A stretch of DNA of 64,000 nt, from contig VMHB01000001.1 in assembly GCA_007378985.1 (NCBI GenBank), positions 186,001 through 250,000 of the forward strand, given 5' to 3'. The translations under genes were made by a program, and so were the position numbers. The notes below the pieces were generated by a model. It was given only the letters and a program-made list of their open reading frames with translations, did not search any database and had not been told where the DNA came from. Each line of letters begins with the position of its first letter. Position 1 is the stretch's first letter. The DNA is from Parcubacteria group bacterium Greene0714_7. Its GTDB lineage: Bacteria; Patescibacteria; Paceibacteria; UBA9973; UBA2103. Shown here one piece after another: positions 1 through 8,619 of the stretch.

Positions 1-2
1 TG

Positions 3-602
3 GTTTTCTCAGGACTTTTCCTAGTGTATGTCATCTTCTCTCTCCACTCTGTTATGAGTGCGAGTCGCAAAGACATGATGGGTAAAGCAGAGGCGCGTTT
101 TAAGGAAAATGTTTTTGATATCTCATTATTTTTTACTATCGTTTTTCTTGTTATACGCGAAGGGTTTGAGATTGCACTTTTCACTGCGAGTATTGCGCTC
201 TTGACGACATTCATTCAAAACTTCTTGGGGTTGCTCCTAGGTCTTACTGGAGCAAGTGTCCTCGGTATCTCTACCTTTTTTGCCTACACCCGTTTTCCTA
301 TAAGGAAAATATTTAAGATAACGGAATATATGGTTATTCTTTTGGGTGCGTCGTTAACACAAAACGGCATCACTAAGCTTTTTGAAAACTACTTCAACAT
401 ACATCTATCTAACATAGTACCCATTAATCTCTTTTTTCTTCCAGACGCAGGGAGTGTGGGAGGGCATTTGATTCGAAGTCTTATAGGTATTGAGCAGGAA
501 TTCAGTCTTGTTCGTTTGGGTATTATGCTTGTATATATTGCCCTTATATATGTACTCTTCATGCGTACACGAACAAAAAAAACTCTCATCACAAAAGAGT
601 AG
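3..602 (+). CDS. FTR1-family iron permease, C-terminal part (partial)
   Basis: The frame is open to the left edge, so the gene begins outside the window; about 199 codons remain. Several hydrophobic segments are visible, and the second carries REGFE, matching the REGxE iron-binding motif of FTR1/EfeU permeases, which move ferric iron across the cytoplasmic membrane. The C-terminus ends in a short basic tail after the last membrane segment. No partner oxidase (EfeO/EfeB) is visible in the window. Family assignment rests on the motif and topology. Confidence 0.72.
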   Translation, partial: VFSGLFLVYVIFSLHSVMSASRKDMMGKAEARFKENVFDISLFFTIVFLVIREGFEIALFTASIALLTTFIQNFLGLLLGLTGASVLGISTFFAYTRFPIRKIFKITEYMVILLGASLTQNGITKLFENYFNIHLSNIVPINLFFLPDAGSVGGHLIRSLIGIEQEFSLVRLGIMLVYIALIYVLFMRTRTKKTLITKE

Positions 603-667
603 TCTGTATTACCTAGCATATTTGCCGCTCTAGTTCCGCTGGCTTAACTTCTGATACCCTGTGCAGT

Positions 668-1324
668 ATGAGCTTTTCTGTTGAAGAACATGCAGATGCT
701 GAACTTGAAAAAAGTGGTGCGCTGACCACAGCACGCATTCAGTCTCTAGGCGACAACATTTTTGCATTTGCGATGACCATATTGGTGTTGAATTTTCTTC
801 TTCCAGAACTTGGACGAGAGGTGAGCTTAGGGCAAGTGCTGTCAGGACTGTCATTTAGTTTTCTCACCTATGTGATGAGTTTTATTGTACTCGGCGTTAT
901 GTGGGTGAGTCAGCAAAACCAGTATCACTTCATAGAACGCACCGATCGCTTCTTTCTTTGGATAAATATTTTCTTCTTAATGTTTGTCGTGTTTATACCA
1001 TTTTCAACCAACATGCTTGGGCTCTATTACGATTCTGCCCTTGCGGTTCTTATATACGGTCTTAATTTACTCATTTGTGGTGCACTTCTTTACATGCATT
1101 GGTCATATGCCACACATGCGCACCGTCTCGTTGCACCAAATTTAAGCGATCGCGTCATTAAGGTTATTTCATTTCGTTTTATTTTCATTATTCTTTGGGT
1201 ATCGGTTGCTGTTCTTGTGTCTTTTCTTTCAATTCCCGCTGCATTTTTCCTTTTTGTTCCGGGCATGATTTTAGGGATGATGCCTACCCTGATGGATCGG
1301 CTCGCGCACCGCTTTTTTTCGTAG
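668..1324 (+). CDS. TMEM175-like (DUF1211) potassium channel family membrane protein
   Basis: A 218-residue protein with about six membrane segments. Residues 24-42 read RIQSLGDNIFAFAMTILVL, a variant of the R...FSDGVFAIAxTLLVL signature that opens the pore helix of TMEM175/DUF1211 proteins. Bacterial members carry one such six-helix unit and assemble as potassium-permeable tetramers. Here the FSD triplet is LGD, so selectivity may differ. The gene stands alone between an iron permease and a small Cys protein. Confidence 0.75.
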   Translation: MSFSVEEHADAELEKSGALTTARIQSLGDNIFAFAMTILVLNFLLPELGREVSLGQVLSGLSFSFLTYVMSFIVLGVMWVSQQNQYHFIERTDRFFLWINIFFLMFVVFIPFSTNMLGLYYDSALAVLIYGLNLLICGALLYMHWSYATHAHRLVAPNLSDRVIKVISFRFIFIILWVSVAVLVSFLSIPAAFFLFVPGMILGMMPTLMDRLAHRFFS

Positions 1325-1385
1325 CCGACACGTTTTGCTGTTTTGGTATATACTGGCATTAGTAGTGTCTCCCATCAGTATTGAT

Positions 1386-1553
1386 ATGAAAAAACAACCA
1401 GCAAAGCCCGTTCGTGTAAAACCACCATATGCTCCAAAGCTTACAAAGAGCGCAATTTTGGTGTGCACTTGTGGTGTCCGTTATATAAAAACTCGTGTTG
1501 ACCAAATGGTATGCATTACCTGCTTAGTGCAGGAGCGCGACTTACAGAAATAG
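1386..1553 (+). CDS. Small zinc-ribbon-like protein, 55 aa
   Basis: The longer open frame begins at 1335, but its first 17 residues are hydrophobic and unconvincing; the ATG at 1386 opens a basic stretch (MKKQPAKPVRVKPP). A CTC and a CITC pair about 20 residues apart could bind one zinc ion. It is one of several tiny Cys-pair proteins in the window. Function unknown. Confidence 0.5.
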   Translation: MKKQPAKPVRVKPPYAPKLTKSAILVCTCGVRYIKTRVDQMVCITCLVQERDLQK

Positions 1554-1575
1554 GGCAGGCACACCGTTTGCATGA

Positions 1576-1697
1576 ATCCCGTTAGAGGTGTAAACGTTAT
1601 GAAAAACATACCGTACAATAGAATTATGCTTTTAGTTGTACCTTTACCCGCTCTACATAATATACGGATGCCCGCGGCATCCTACCTCTAACGGGAT
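1576..1697 (+). repeat. Inverted repeat ending at the start codon of the next gene
   Basis: Fourteen-nucleotide arms at 1576-1589 (ATCCCGTTAGAGGT) and 1684-1697 are exact reverse complements; the right arm runs into the ATG at 1696. Inside lies a second hairpin, GGATGCC-CGC-GGCATCC, just before the right arm. A related pair sharing CCCGTTAGA stands at 28019-28099. It could be a mobile palindromic element or an RNA structure that hides the start codon. Confidence 0.7.
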
Positions 1698-2256
1698 GAA
1701 AAATGCACTGGTACTCCATGGCACGAATGATTCCTCGAAAGGAAATTGGTTCCAATGGTTACGGAAAGAACTTGAAGAAAAGGACTGGAAGGTGTGGGTT
1801 CCTGATTTACCACAAGCCGATGCTCCCAATATAGAGAGGTATCAGAATTTTATTTTCTCTTCCGATTGGAAATTTAATAATGAATCCGTCATTGTTGGTC
1901 ATTCATCAGGCGCAGTAGCGATCTTAGGGCTTCTACAAATGCTGCCTGAAGATGTTGTTATTGACACTGCAGTCTTTGTTGGTGCATTCAGAAATGATCT
2001 TGGTCGCGATGATTTGAGGGGACTTTTTGAAGAGCCATTTAATTTTGCAAAAATACGCGCTTCGGCGAAGCGTTTTGTTTTTCTTCACTCTGATAATGAT
2101 CCCTATTGCCCTCTTGAAGGGGCTGAGTATCTTTCAGGGGAATTAGGAGGGAAGCTCATTGTTGTTCCGGGAGCATCGCACTTTAGTCTTGGTGCAGGAG
2201 GTGACTCATATGAAAAGTTGCCCGCTTTGTTAGATATTCTCAATGACAAAAAGTAA
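1696..2256 (+). CDS. RBBP9/YdeN-type alpha/beta serine hydrolase
   Basis: A 186-residue compact hydrolase. The N-terminus LVLHGTND is the oxyanion strand, GHSSG the nucleophile elbow with the catalytic Ser, HSDNDPYCP the acid region and GASHFS the catalytic His region. This is the RBBP9/YdeN layout; substrates of bacterial members are mostly unknown. The frame is open upstream to a TTG at 1636, but the ATG at 1696 starts exactly at the first beta strand and is preferred. It overlaps the next gene by 14 nt, so the two are probably co-translated. Confidence 0.8.
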   Translation: MKNALVLHGTNDSSKGNWFQWLRKELEEKDWKVWVPDLPQADAPNIERYQNFIFSSDWKFNNESVIVGHSSGAVAILGLLQMLPEDVVIDTAVFVGAFRNDLGRDDLRGLFEEPFNFAKIRASAKRFVFLHSDNDPYCPLEGAEYLSGELGGKLIVVPGASHFSLGAGGDSYEKLPALLDILNDKK

Positions 2257-2650
2257 ATTAGGGATGGTATTCGGTGTGTTTGATGGACTTCATGAAGGAC
2301 ATCAGTTTTTTTTGAATTCAACATCCGAGCAGTGCGAGAAACTTATTGTGGTTGTTGCTCAAGATGACGCTTCGTTTGCATTAAAGGGTAGAAAACCGAA
2401 GCACTCTTTTGAAGAGCGTGTGCGAGCACTTCGGTCATTAAATTCTTCGTGGATAGTGGTAGCAGGTGACTCTATGCAAGGAGAGTGGAGTGCATTAAAA
2501 ACCTACACACCAGACATGGTGTTTTTAGGACATGATCAGAGGGCGATTGCTGATGCTCTAGGGGAGATAGGAATACAGTTTTCGTTCATAGAAGCTCATC
2601 GACCTTTTGAGTTTAAGTCGAGCTTACTGCATCACTTTAAGGCAAAATAA
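2243..2650 (+). CDS. Cytidylyltransferase-like nucleotidyltransferase
   Basis: 135 residues with GVFDGLHEGHQFFL near the N-terminus, the FDxxHxGH nucleotide-binding signature of the cytidylyltransferase family (glycerol-3-phosphate cytidylyltransferase, archaeal-type FAD synthase RibL, phosphopantetheine adenylyltransferase). KHSFEERVRAL is the usual following helix. The ISSxxxR end motif seen in many members is not obvious, so the substrate cannot be called. Its start overlaps the upstream hydrolase by 14 nt. Confidence 0.72.
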   Translation: MTKSKLGMVFGVFDGLHEGHQFFLNSTSEQCEKLIVVVAQDDASFALKGRKPKHSFEERVRALRSLNSSWIVVAGDSMQGEWSALKTYTPDMVFLGHDQRAIADALGEIGIQFSFIEAHRPFEFKSSLLHHFKAK

Positions 2651-2821
2651 GGTACAAGAGGTGCTTGACATATTACCTAATAAGCGTACTATTGCATCTA
2701 ACGGCGATATTGCCCCGAGAACTTTAATTCTCACTGCACTGTGGTCGTATAATCATCCATTTTTGCCCTATGGGCGTGTAATGGTTCAGGTCGAATTTAT
2801 CAACAATGTTTATTGTAAAAA

Positions 2822-2953
2822 ATGTCTATTTTCAAAGGAGAGGCTAGATCAATCAGTAGAGTAGATGGAGAAAATGAGAGAAAGTGTGAAGGTTGTGGTG
2901 CTATGTTAACGCTCGGACGAAGAACTTGCCAGAAATGCGGTATGTGGAATTAA
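2822..2953 (+). CDS. Tiny zinc-ribbon protein, 43 aa
   Basis: A short ORF beginning MSIFKGEARS and ending CEGCGAMLTLGRRTCQKCG plus three residues: two CxxC pairs 12 residues apart form a treble-clef or zinc-ribbon knuckle. A -10-like TATTGT ends 5 nt before the ATG, fitting the leaderless starts used by its neighbours. Apart from this gene, 2651-3065 holds only a terminator. No function can be assigned. Confidence 0.5.
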   Translation: MSIFKGEARSISRVDGENERKCEGCGAMLTLGRRTCQKCGMWN

Positions 2954-3015
2954 ATTAGTAAACCGTAAAGGTAAATAAATACAGTAAGCCCCGATGGGGA
3001 CGACATAGAAAGAAT

Positions 3016-3038
3016 AAACTGCTCATGGCAGTTTTTTT
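3016..3038 (+). terminator. Rho-independent terminator
   Basis: AAACTGC and GCAGTTT pair around a TCATG loop and are followed by a run of T. It sits before the aldolase promoter and closes the upstream small-gene transcript. A short CCCC-GAT-GGGG hairpin lies about 30 nt upstream. Confidence 0.65.
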
Positions 3039-3053
3039 ATTATCTACCCTTGC

Positions 3054-3059
3054 TATAGT
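3054..3059 (+). promoter_or_regulatory. -10 box of the aldolase-like gene, leaderless
   Basis: TATAGT ends exactly 6 nt before the ATG at 3066, so transcription should start at or next to the start codon. No clear -35 box is seen. Confidence 0.55.
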
Positions 3060-3065
3060 GTTTGT

Positions 3066-4028
3066 ATGGCTATCCACGATACCTTACGTACGATTATGCA
3101 AGACGGTAAGGGTGTACTTGCAGTGGATCAAGATGCACCCACACTCCAAAAATATTTTTCTATTTTTAATATTCCAAACACAGAGGACTCGCGCCAAAAA
3201 TATTTTGAACTTTTGTTTGGAACACCGGGAATAGAAAAATTATTATCCGCAGTTATTGTGCCTGAAGAAAGGGTAAAGCAAAGCTCACGGAGTGGAGTTC
3301 CATTTTCTGATCTGATTGCTTCTAAAAATATTCTGGTGGGTGTGCATATTGATGAAACTGTTTCTGGTGATCTATCGGCACGCCTACAAGAATATAAATC
3401 ACTAGCCGTTGTCTGTGCAAAAAAAACTGCACTCGTTGAAGTTACAGATACTCCTAGAGCGGAAGAGTTTCGTGTCTACACACAAAATCTTGCTGAGTTT
3501 GCACTCATCTGCCAAAAGAAAGATGTCGTGCCGATTGTTGGGCTAGAATTAGTACACGAGGGTCCACATACAACAGAACAAGCCGAAGCAACTCTTGTTG
3601 AAAAACTTACCATTCTTTGTGATTCCTTAGCTTCGCGTGGAGTAGATTACAAGGGATTAATTATTGAGGTGAGTATGGCATCCTCTGGGAGTGAAAATCC
3701 ATTACCTGCAGAGCCTAAGGAAGTTGCTGAAAGGACGATGCGTGCACTTTCCAGCTTGATTCCAGGGTCTATTGGGGGAGTTTTATTTTTTTCTGACGGA
3801 GAAACCCCTGAAATGGCAACCGCTAATTTAAACGCCATCGCTCGCCTAGAGCCTTTCCCTTGGCCTGTTGCGTTTTGTTTTTCTCGCGCGCTTCAAGAGC
3901 CAGTTCTTCGTGTATGGCAGGGCAGTGACGAGCATGTGGTGGAAGCGCAGGCAGCGTTTTATGAACGCCTCCTATTAAATGTACGAGCAGATGCCGGGGG
4001 ATATGGTCAAGGAATGGAATCTCGTTGA
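3066..4028 (+). CDS. Class I fructose-bisphosphate aldolase homologue lacking the Schiff-base lysine
   Basis: 320 residues co-linear with class I aldolase: GKGVLAVDQ (family GKGILAADE), a KK pair at the place of KWR, VPIVGLELV (family VPIVEPEIL), GVLFFSDGETPEMATANLNAI and PWPVAFCFSRALQ. The stretch that should carry the Schiff-base Lys in LLKPNM reads LIIEVSM, so Lys is Glu; the preceding VEPE is VGLE, and Arg of KWR is Thr. A functional aldolase by the standard mechanism is therefore doubtful. It may be catalytically repurposed or regulatory. The gene is monocistronic with its own promoter. Confidence 0.82.
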   Translation: MAIHDTLRTIMQDGKGVLAVDQDAPTLQKYFSIFNIPNTEDSRQKYFELLFGTPGIEKLLSAVIVPEERVKQSSRSGVPFSDLIASKNILVGVHIDETVSGDLSARLQEYKSLAVVCAKKTALVEVTDTPRAEEFRVYTQNLAEFALICQKKDVVPIVGLELVHEGPHTTEQAEATLVEKLTILCDSLASRGVDYKGLIIEVSMASSGSENPLPAEPKEVAERTMRALSSLIPGSIGGVLFFSDGETPEMATANLNAIARLEPFPWPVAFCFSRALQEPVLRVWQGSDEHVVEAQAAFYERLLLNVRADAGGYGQGMESR

Positions 4029-4384
4029 GTTTTGTGTTGTATTTTGTTTTTGAGGCTTAGCTAGTTTTCTTTAAACAGGAATCGATACTTTTGTATGTCC
4101 CACAAAACGGCTCTTATGCGTACTTTTGGGACGACGCCCCACCAAAAAGTTTGACACCGGCAGTCTTTGTTTCTTTTTGATTTTTTAATTGATATCCACA
4201 CGATTTTTTTGAGACTCCGATGTCCACAGACATGTAGAATGCTCTATACCTCCTGTCATTCCTGTTGTAATCTGTACATCCGACTTACATTTTGATTTAC
4301 CGATTCTTGCGAAAAATAATTCTTGCAAAATCGTAGAAAAATTATTAAATTATTCCGTTTTCGGACGGGCACCATCTCTCGACC
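4029..4384. other. 356-bp gene-free region upstream of nrdA
   Basis: No credible ORF. It holds an imperfect inverted repeat (TCCCACAAAA near 4097 against TTTTGGGA near 4123) and a direct repeat ATTCTTGC at 4303-4310 and 4319-4326, 16 bp apart, about 60-80 bp before nrdA. The repeat could be a regulator site, but it does not resemble the NrdR-box consensus. No clear promoter hexamers sit next to the nrdA ATG, so a leader RNA is likely. Confidence 0.4.
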
Positions 4385-7246
4385 ATGACTAGTACGCAGA
4401 AAACAAAGAAACGAAATGGCACCATCGTTGATTTTAATCAGGGGAAAATTGTTTCTGCAGTTTCCAAAGCATTTTTTGAGGTTCTTCAAGATACTCATGC
4501 TGATGAGTCACAGGCAATAGGTGAGGCGGTGGCGAGTGCGGTCAGACTTCGCTATGCGGGCACGGCGTCTATTCCTTCGGTTGAGGAAATTCAAGACCTT
4601 GTTGAGCATTCATTGATGGAGCGGTCATATTTTGATGTTGCAAAGGCATACATAATTTATCGCTATGAACACGCGAAGATTCGGGAAGAAAAACAAGAAG
4701 AAGTTGTAAAGAAAATTGAAGAGCGAGGACTTTTGATTCTCAAGCGAAATGGTGAGCGCGAAATATTTTCAATCGATAAAATTAGAAAGACTATTGAGTT
4801 TTCGGTGCTTCCAGAAAATGCACGAGGTGTTGATATCGACGGTTTTATTTCTCAGGTACAACGCGAAGTGTATGACGGCATTTCAACAAAAGAAATTGAG
4901 CGCACACTTATTATGGTTGCGCGCTCAATGATTGAGCGAGATCCTGCATACAACCAACTCGGAGCCCAGCTCATGCTGAACTCTCTCTACAATGAAGTGC
5001 TTCACACGGACGCCATCTCGATAGTGTCGAGTGATTTCGACAGCATCTATCGTGCAGCGTTTGTAAAAAATGTGAAGACAGCGGTTGAATTAAAACAACT
5101 TGATGAAAGAATACTTTCATTTGATCTTTCAAAAATTGCAGCAGCACTTCGACCTGAGCGCGATCGCTTATTGAAGTACATTGGCGTTGCAACGTTGTCT
5201 GATAGATATCTTATTCATAGTCGAGAAAACAAACAGCCGCTAGAAACTCCACAAATGCTCTACATGCGCGTTGCAATGGGAGTTGCTTTGAATGAGAAAG
5301 AAAATCGTGAGGCATGGGCAATTCGTTTTTATGAAATGCTCTCGACTCTTCGTTTTGTTCCTTCTACGCCGACATTGTTCCACTCCGGTATGCCACGAGC
5401 GCAACTTTCTTCTTGTTACTTGAACACTGTCGATGACGATTTGGATCAGATATTTAAGGTCTATGGAGACAATGCACAAATGTCCAAGTGGGCAGGAGGT
5501 ATTGGCACTGACTGGACGAACCTTCGTGCAACTGGAGCATATATAAAGAAGGCAGGCATTACTTCGCAGGGCGTTGTTCCATTTTTGAAGATTGCCAACG
5601 ACGTTACCGTGGCTATAAACCGCTCTGGTAGGCGTCGTGGGGCTACGGCTGTATATCTTGAAACGTGGCACTACGACATTGAAGATTTCTTGGAGCTTCG
5701 TAAAAACACAGGAGATGAAAGGCGTCGTACTCACGACATGAATACCGCCAATTGGATTCCGGACTTGTTTATGAAGCGTGTGCGTGAAGACGGTTCATGG
5801 ACACTCTTTTCTCCCGATGAGACACCTGACCTCCACCATATCTATGGAAAGAAATTTGAAGAAGCATACGCACGCTATGAAAAGCTTGCTGACGAAGGGA
5901 AAATAAAACTCTTTAAGCGCATGAAGGCGGGGGATTTATGGAAGAAAATGCTCGCCATGCTTTACGAGACAGGGCATCCATGGATCACTTTCAAAGACCC
6001 ATCAAACATTCGTTCTCCTCAGGATCATGTGGGTGTCATTCATAACTCAAACCTTTGTACTGAAATTACACTGAACAACTCCAAAGATGAGACTGCTGTT
6101 TGTAACCTAGGTTGGGTGAACTTTGCAATGCATGTGACCAACGGAATGTTTGATCGCGAAAAAGCAAGAGAAACTGTAACAGTAGGTATGCGCATGCTTG
6201 ATAACGTTATCGACCTTAACTTCTACCCAACAATTGAAGGAAGAAATTCAAACATGCGTCATCGTCCAGTAGGTTTGGGTGTAGGCGGATTCCAAGATGC
6301 TTTGTACCAACTCAACATTGATTTCGCATCTGAGGCATGTGTGCAGTTTGCTGATGAAAGTATGGAAATTCTTTCCTACTACTCAATCCTCGCTTCTACT
6401 GATTTGGCTCGAGAAAGGGGGGCCTATGAATCTTTTGTTGGTTCAAAATGGGATCGAGGGCTTTTGCCAGTAGATACTATTCGACTTCTTGAGGATGAGA
6501 GGGGTGAAACTATTGATGTTGCTCGTGACACAAGACTTGATTGGAATGCTGTACGTGACGCGATAAAGAAATACGGTATGCGCAATTCTAACTGTATGGC
6601 AATTGCTCCAACTGCTTCAACTTCAAATATTGTTTCAGTAGTGCCATCCGTTGAACCTGTCTACAAAAATATTTATGTTGAGTCCAACATCAGCGGAGAC
6701 TTTACTGTAGTAAATCCTTACCTTGTTGAAGACTTAAAGAAATTAAATCTCTGGAACGATGCGATGTTGAACGAGCTTAAATATCAAGATGGTTCACTAG
6801 GAAAAATTGCTGGTATTCCGCAAGCTCTCAAGGATAAATATAAAGAAACATTTGAAATAGATATGCGTTGGATAATCAAAGCAGCTGCGTATCGTGGAAA
6901 GTGGATTGACCAATCACAGTCATTGAACATTTTCTTCCGTGGTTCATCAGGTAAGGAGCTTTCTGAAATCTACTTCTACGCATGGGAGATGGGCTTGAAA
7001 ACAACGTATTATCTTCGTTCGCTTGCCGCAACACAGGTTGAAAAATCAACAGTCTCAACTAAAGAATTTGGTTCCACTCATACTCGTGATCAAAATGCTG
7101 GTGTAGATGCTAATGATGCTATGTCTATGACTAAGCCTGCTTCAACGGTGACTCCCGCACAAGCACCTGTTGCTGCTCTCGAGACAGCCCCACGAACCTA
7201 TGTGTTACATCGAGCTCTTGCTGCTGCGTGTGAGTCGTGTGAGTAA
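4385..7246 (+). CDS. nrdA: Class Ia ribonucleoside-diphosphate reductase, alpha subunit
   Basis: A 953-residue large subunit that reduces ribonucleoside diphosphates. Two ATP-cone-like modules at the N-terminus (KRNGTIVDFNQGKI and LKRNGEREIFSIDKI) suggest allosteric control by ATP/dATP. Active-site residues are present: SSCYLNT, NLCTE (Asn-x-Cys-x-Glu), AVCNLG for the second redox Cys, KTTYYLRS with the Tyr-Tyr radical pair, and a C-terminal CESC shuttle pair. The beta subunit follows 133 nt downstream, separated by a folded element. It supplies deoxynucleotides despite the reduced genome. Confidence 0.96.
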   Translation: MTSTQKTKKRNGTIVDFNQGKIVSAVSKAFFEVLQDTHADESQAIGEAVASAVRLRYAGTASIPSVEEIQDLVEHSLMERSYFDVAKAYIIYRYEHAKIREEKQEEVVKKIEERGLLILKRNGEREIFSIDKIRKTIEFSVLPENARGVDIDGFISQVQREVYDGISTKEIERTLIMVARSMIERDPAYNQLGAQLMLNSLYNEVLHTDAISIVSSDFDSIYRAAFVKNVKTAVELKQLDERILSFDLSKIAAALRPERDRLLKYIGVATLSDRYLIHSRENKQPLETPQMLYMRVAMGVALNEKENREAWAIRFYEMLSTLRFVPSTPTLFHSGMPRAQLSSCYLNTVDDDLDQIFKVYGDNAQMSKWAGGIGTDWTNLRATGAYIKKAGITSQGVVPFLKIANDVTVAINRSGRRRGATAVYLETWHYDIEDFLELRKNTGDERRRTHDMNTANWIPDLFMKRVREDGSWTLFSPDETPDLHHIYGKKFEEAYARYEKLADEGKIKLFKRMKAGDLWKKMLAMLYETGHPWITFKDPSNIRSPQDHVGVIHNSNLCTEITLNNSKDETAVCNLGWVNFAMHVTNGMFDREKARETVTVGMRMLDNVIDLNFYPTIEGRNSNMRHRPVGLGVGGFQDALYQLNIDFASEACVQFADESMEILSYYSILASTDLARERGAYESFVGSKWDRGLLPVDTIRLLEDERGETIDVARDTRLDWNAVRDAIKKYGMRNSNCMAIAPTASTSNIVSVVPSVEPVYKNIYVESNISGDFTVVNPYLVEDLKKLNLWNDAMLNELKYQDGSLGKIAGIPQALKDKYKETFEIDMRWIIKAAAYRGKWIDQSQSLNIFFRGSSGKELSEIYFYAWEMGLKTTYYLRSLAATQVEKSTVSTKEFGSTHTRDQNAGVDANDAMSMTKPASTVTPAQAPVAALETAPRTYVLHRALAAACESCE

Positions 7247-7280
7247 GTAAATTGTTATGAGCGAAGCGAATTACAAGTTA

Positions 7281-7340
7281 CTTACCCTGTTAAATAGCCG
7301 TCAGACGGCTCCTGGTAGCCAGGATTTAACAGGGTGTAAG
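7281..7340 (+). repeat. Three-way-junction palindrome between nrdA and nrdB
   Basis: CTTACCCTGTTAAAT (7281-7295) pairs with 7324-7340, with a 2-nt bulge near its outer end. Between the arms lie two complete hairpins: 7296-7310 (AGCCGTCAGACGGCT) and 7311-7323 (CCTGGTAGCCAGG). There are no spare nucleotides at the junction. It may be an RNA processing or translation signal, or a mobile palindromic element. Confidence 0.75.
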
Positions 7341-7379
7341 GTTTTCTGAACTCATTATTATTCGTTAACAAAACCTAAC

Positions 7380-8414
7380 ATGGCAATCCAGAGAAACGCA
7401 AAGCCCGTCGATATTAACCAGCGCCGTGTCATTAACGGTCTTGAAGCTGATGTTATTCAGCTTTACCCAATGAAGCATAAGTTTGCGTGGGAGTACTACA
7501 ACGCAGCAAACTCAAACCACTGGCTACCAACAGAAATTTCCATGCAGCTCGACATTGAGCAGTGGAAATCACCAACTGCACTCTCGCAAGATGAACGACA
7601 TGCCTTTGAAACCATTCTTGGATTTTTCACAACCGCTGATTCAATCGCCGCAAACAATATTGTCATCGGTTTCTACAAGCATGTGACCTCGCCTGAGATT
7701 CGTATGTACTTGCTTCGTCAGGCCTACGAAGAGGCGATTCATACCCATGCATATCAATATATTGTTGAGTCTTTGGGAATGGATGAGTCAAAAATATTCA
7801 ACATGTATCGTGAGGTTGATGCTCTCTACAACAAGGAAGCATTCATCCTTTCCTTCAATGAAGGTGTCTTTGATCCAGCATTTAAAACAGGAACGTTTGA
7901 AGCCGATCAAAAATTCTTGGAAAACTGGGCAGTATTTTCACTCATCTTGGAAGGTATCTTTTTCTATTCGTCATTTGCAGTTATGTTTGGTTTCCAACGC
8001 CAGCACAAGCTCACTGGCTCTGCAGAGCAAATTCAGTACATCATGCGTGATGAATCAATGCACTTGAACTTCGGTCTTGAAATCATCAATGCAATTCGCG
8101 AAGAAAATCCAGAGCTCTGGACACAGAAGTTTCAAGATCGCATCATCGAGCTTGTACATCAAGCTGTGAAACTTGAATATGAGTATGCACGGGATGTGTT
8201 TCCAACAGGAATCTTTGGACTTAACGCTGATGGATTCAAGGAATACATTCAGTTTATTGCGGACAGGCGACTTGAGCGTGTAGGACTCCCTGCGCAGTTC
8301 CACTCACAAAATCCGTTCCCATGGATGAGTGAAGCTATCGACCTTGCTAAGAAAAAGAACTTCTTCGAGACTAGAGTTACTGAATACAAAACAGGTGGGG
8401 CTCTCAATTGGTAA
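7380..8414 (+). CDS. nrdB: Class Ia ribonucleotide reductase, beta (radical) subunit
   Basis: 344 residues of the ferritin-like R2 fold. Iron ligands can be read in order: TTADSIA (Asp), EEAIHTHAY (Glu and His), LEGIFFY (Glu) and RDESMH (Glu, His). The radical Tyr is present in EAIHTHAY with the class Ia spacing (Glu, +3 His, +7 Tyr), so a Tyr radical rather than a Tyr-free cofactor is expected. It works with the nrdA product encoded just upstream. A strong terminator structure follows. Confidence 0.95.
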   Translation: MAIQRNAKPVDINQRRVINGLEADVIQLYPMKHKFAWEYYNAANSNHWLPTEISMQLDIEQWKSPTALSQDERHAFETILGFFTTADSIAANNIVIGFYKHVTSPEIRMYLLRQAYEEAIHTHAYQYIVESLGMDESKIFNMYREVDALYNKEAFILSFNEGVFDPAFKTGTFEADQKFLENWAVFSLILEGIFFYSSFAVMFGFQRQHKLTGSAEQIQYIMRDESMHLNFGLEIINAIREENPELWTQKFQDRIIELVHQAVKLEYEYARDVFPTGIFGLNADGFKEYIQFIADRRLERVGLPAQFHSQNPFPWMSEAIDLAKKKNFFETRVTEYKTGGALNW

Positions 8415-8431
8415 AGGGTCGCTCAGTTCCA

Positions 8432-8540
8432 GCATTGGAGAAACAAAAAGCCCCTCCTGCGGGGGCTTTTTTCGTCCTCAACTGGATTCTGCCTGAGGCA
8501 GGCAGACCAAGCAATCCAGTTTGCGAATGTTCTCCAATGC
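8432..8540 (+). repeat. Nested multi-branch hairpin element after nrdB
   Basis: Outer arms 8432-8442 (GCATTGGAGAA) and 8530-8540 are exact complements. They enclose a terminator hairpin (8445-8472) and a second hairpin with arms AACTGGATT / AATCCAGTT at about 8480-8521, itself holding CTGCCTGAGGCAGGCAG. The architecture resembles the nrdA-nrdB junction element but with different sequence. No gene is visible between nrdB and 8620. Confidence 0.65.
8445..8472 (+). terminator. Strong rho-independent terminator after nrdB
   Basis: AAAAAGCCCC pairs with GGGGCTTTTT around a short TCCTGCG loop. The A-tract and T-tract make it usable in both directions. It ends the nrdAB transcript. Confidence 0.85.
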
Positions 8541-8584
8541 AGGAGCCTCGCTTAAATGGAAAAGAGTGCTGGTTTCTGCGTTCA

Positions 8585-8613
8585 TTGACAAAATAGTTTA
8601 TCTGTTGTACTAT
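8585..8613 (+). promoter_or_regulatory. Leaderless promoter of the DnaJ-zinc-like gene
   Basis: TTGACA at 8585-8590, a 17-nt spacer, TACTAT at 8608-8613, then exactly 6 nt to the ATG at 8620. It is a near-consensus housekeeping promoter whose start site should coincide with the start codon. Confidence 0.8.
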
Positions 8614-8619
8614 TAATCT

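Noticed and set aside
2607..2864. 85-codon ORF after the cytidylyltransferase gene
   Set aside because: No recognisable motif apart from one CKKC, overlaps the end of the upstream gene and a better supported small zinc-ribbon ORF, and has no fitting promoter.
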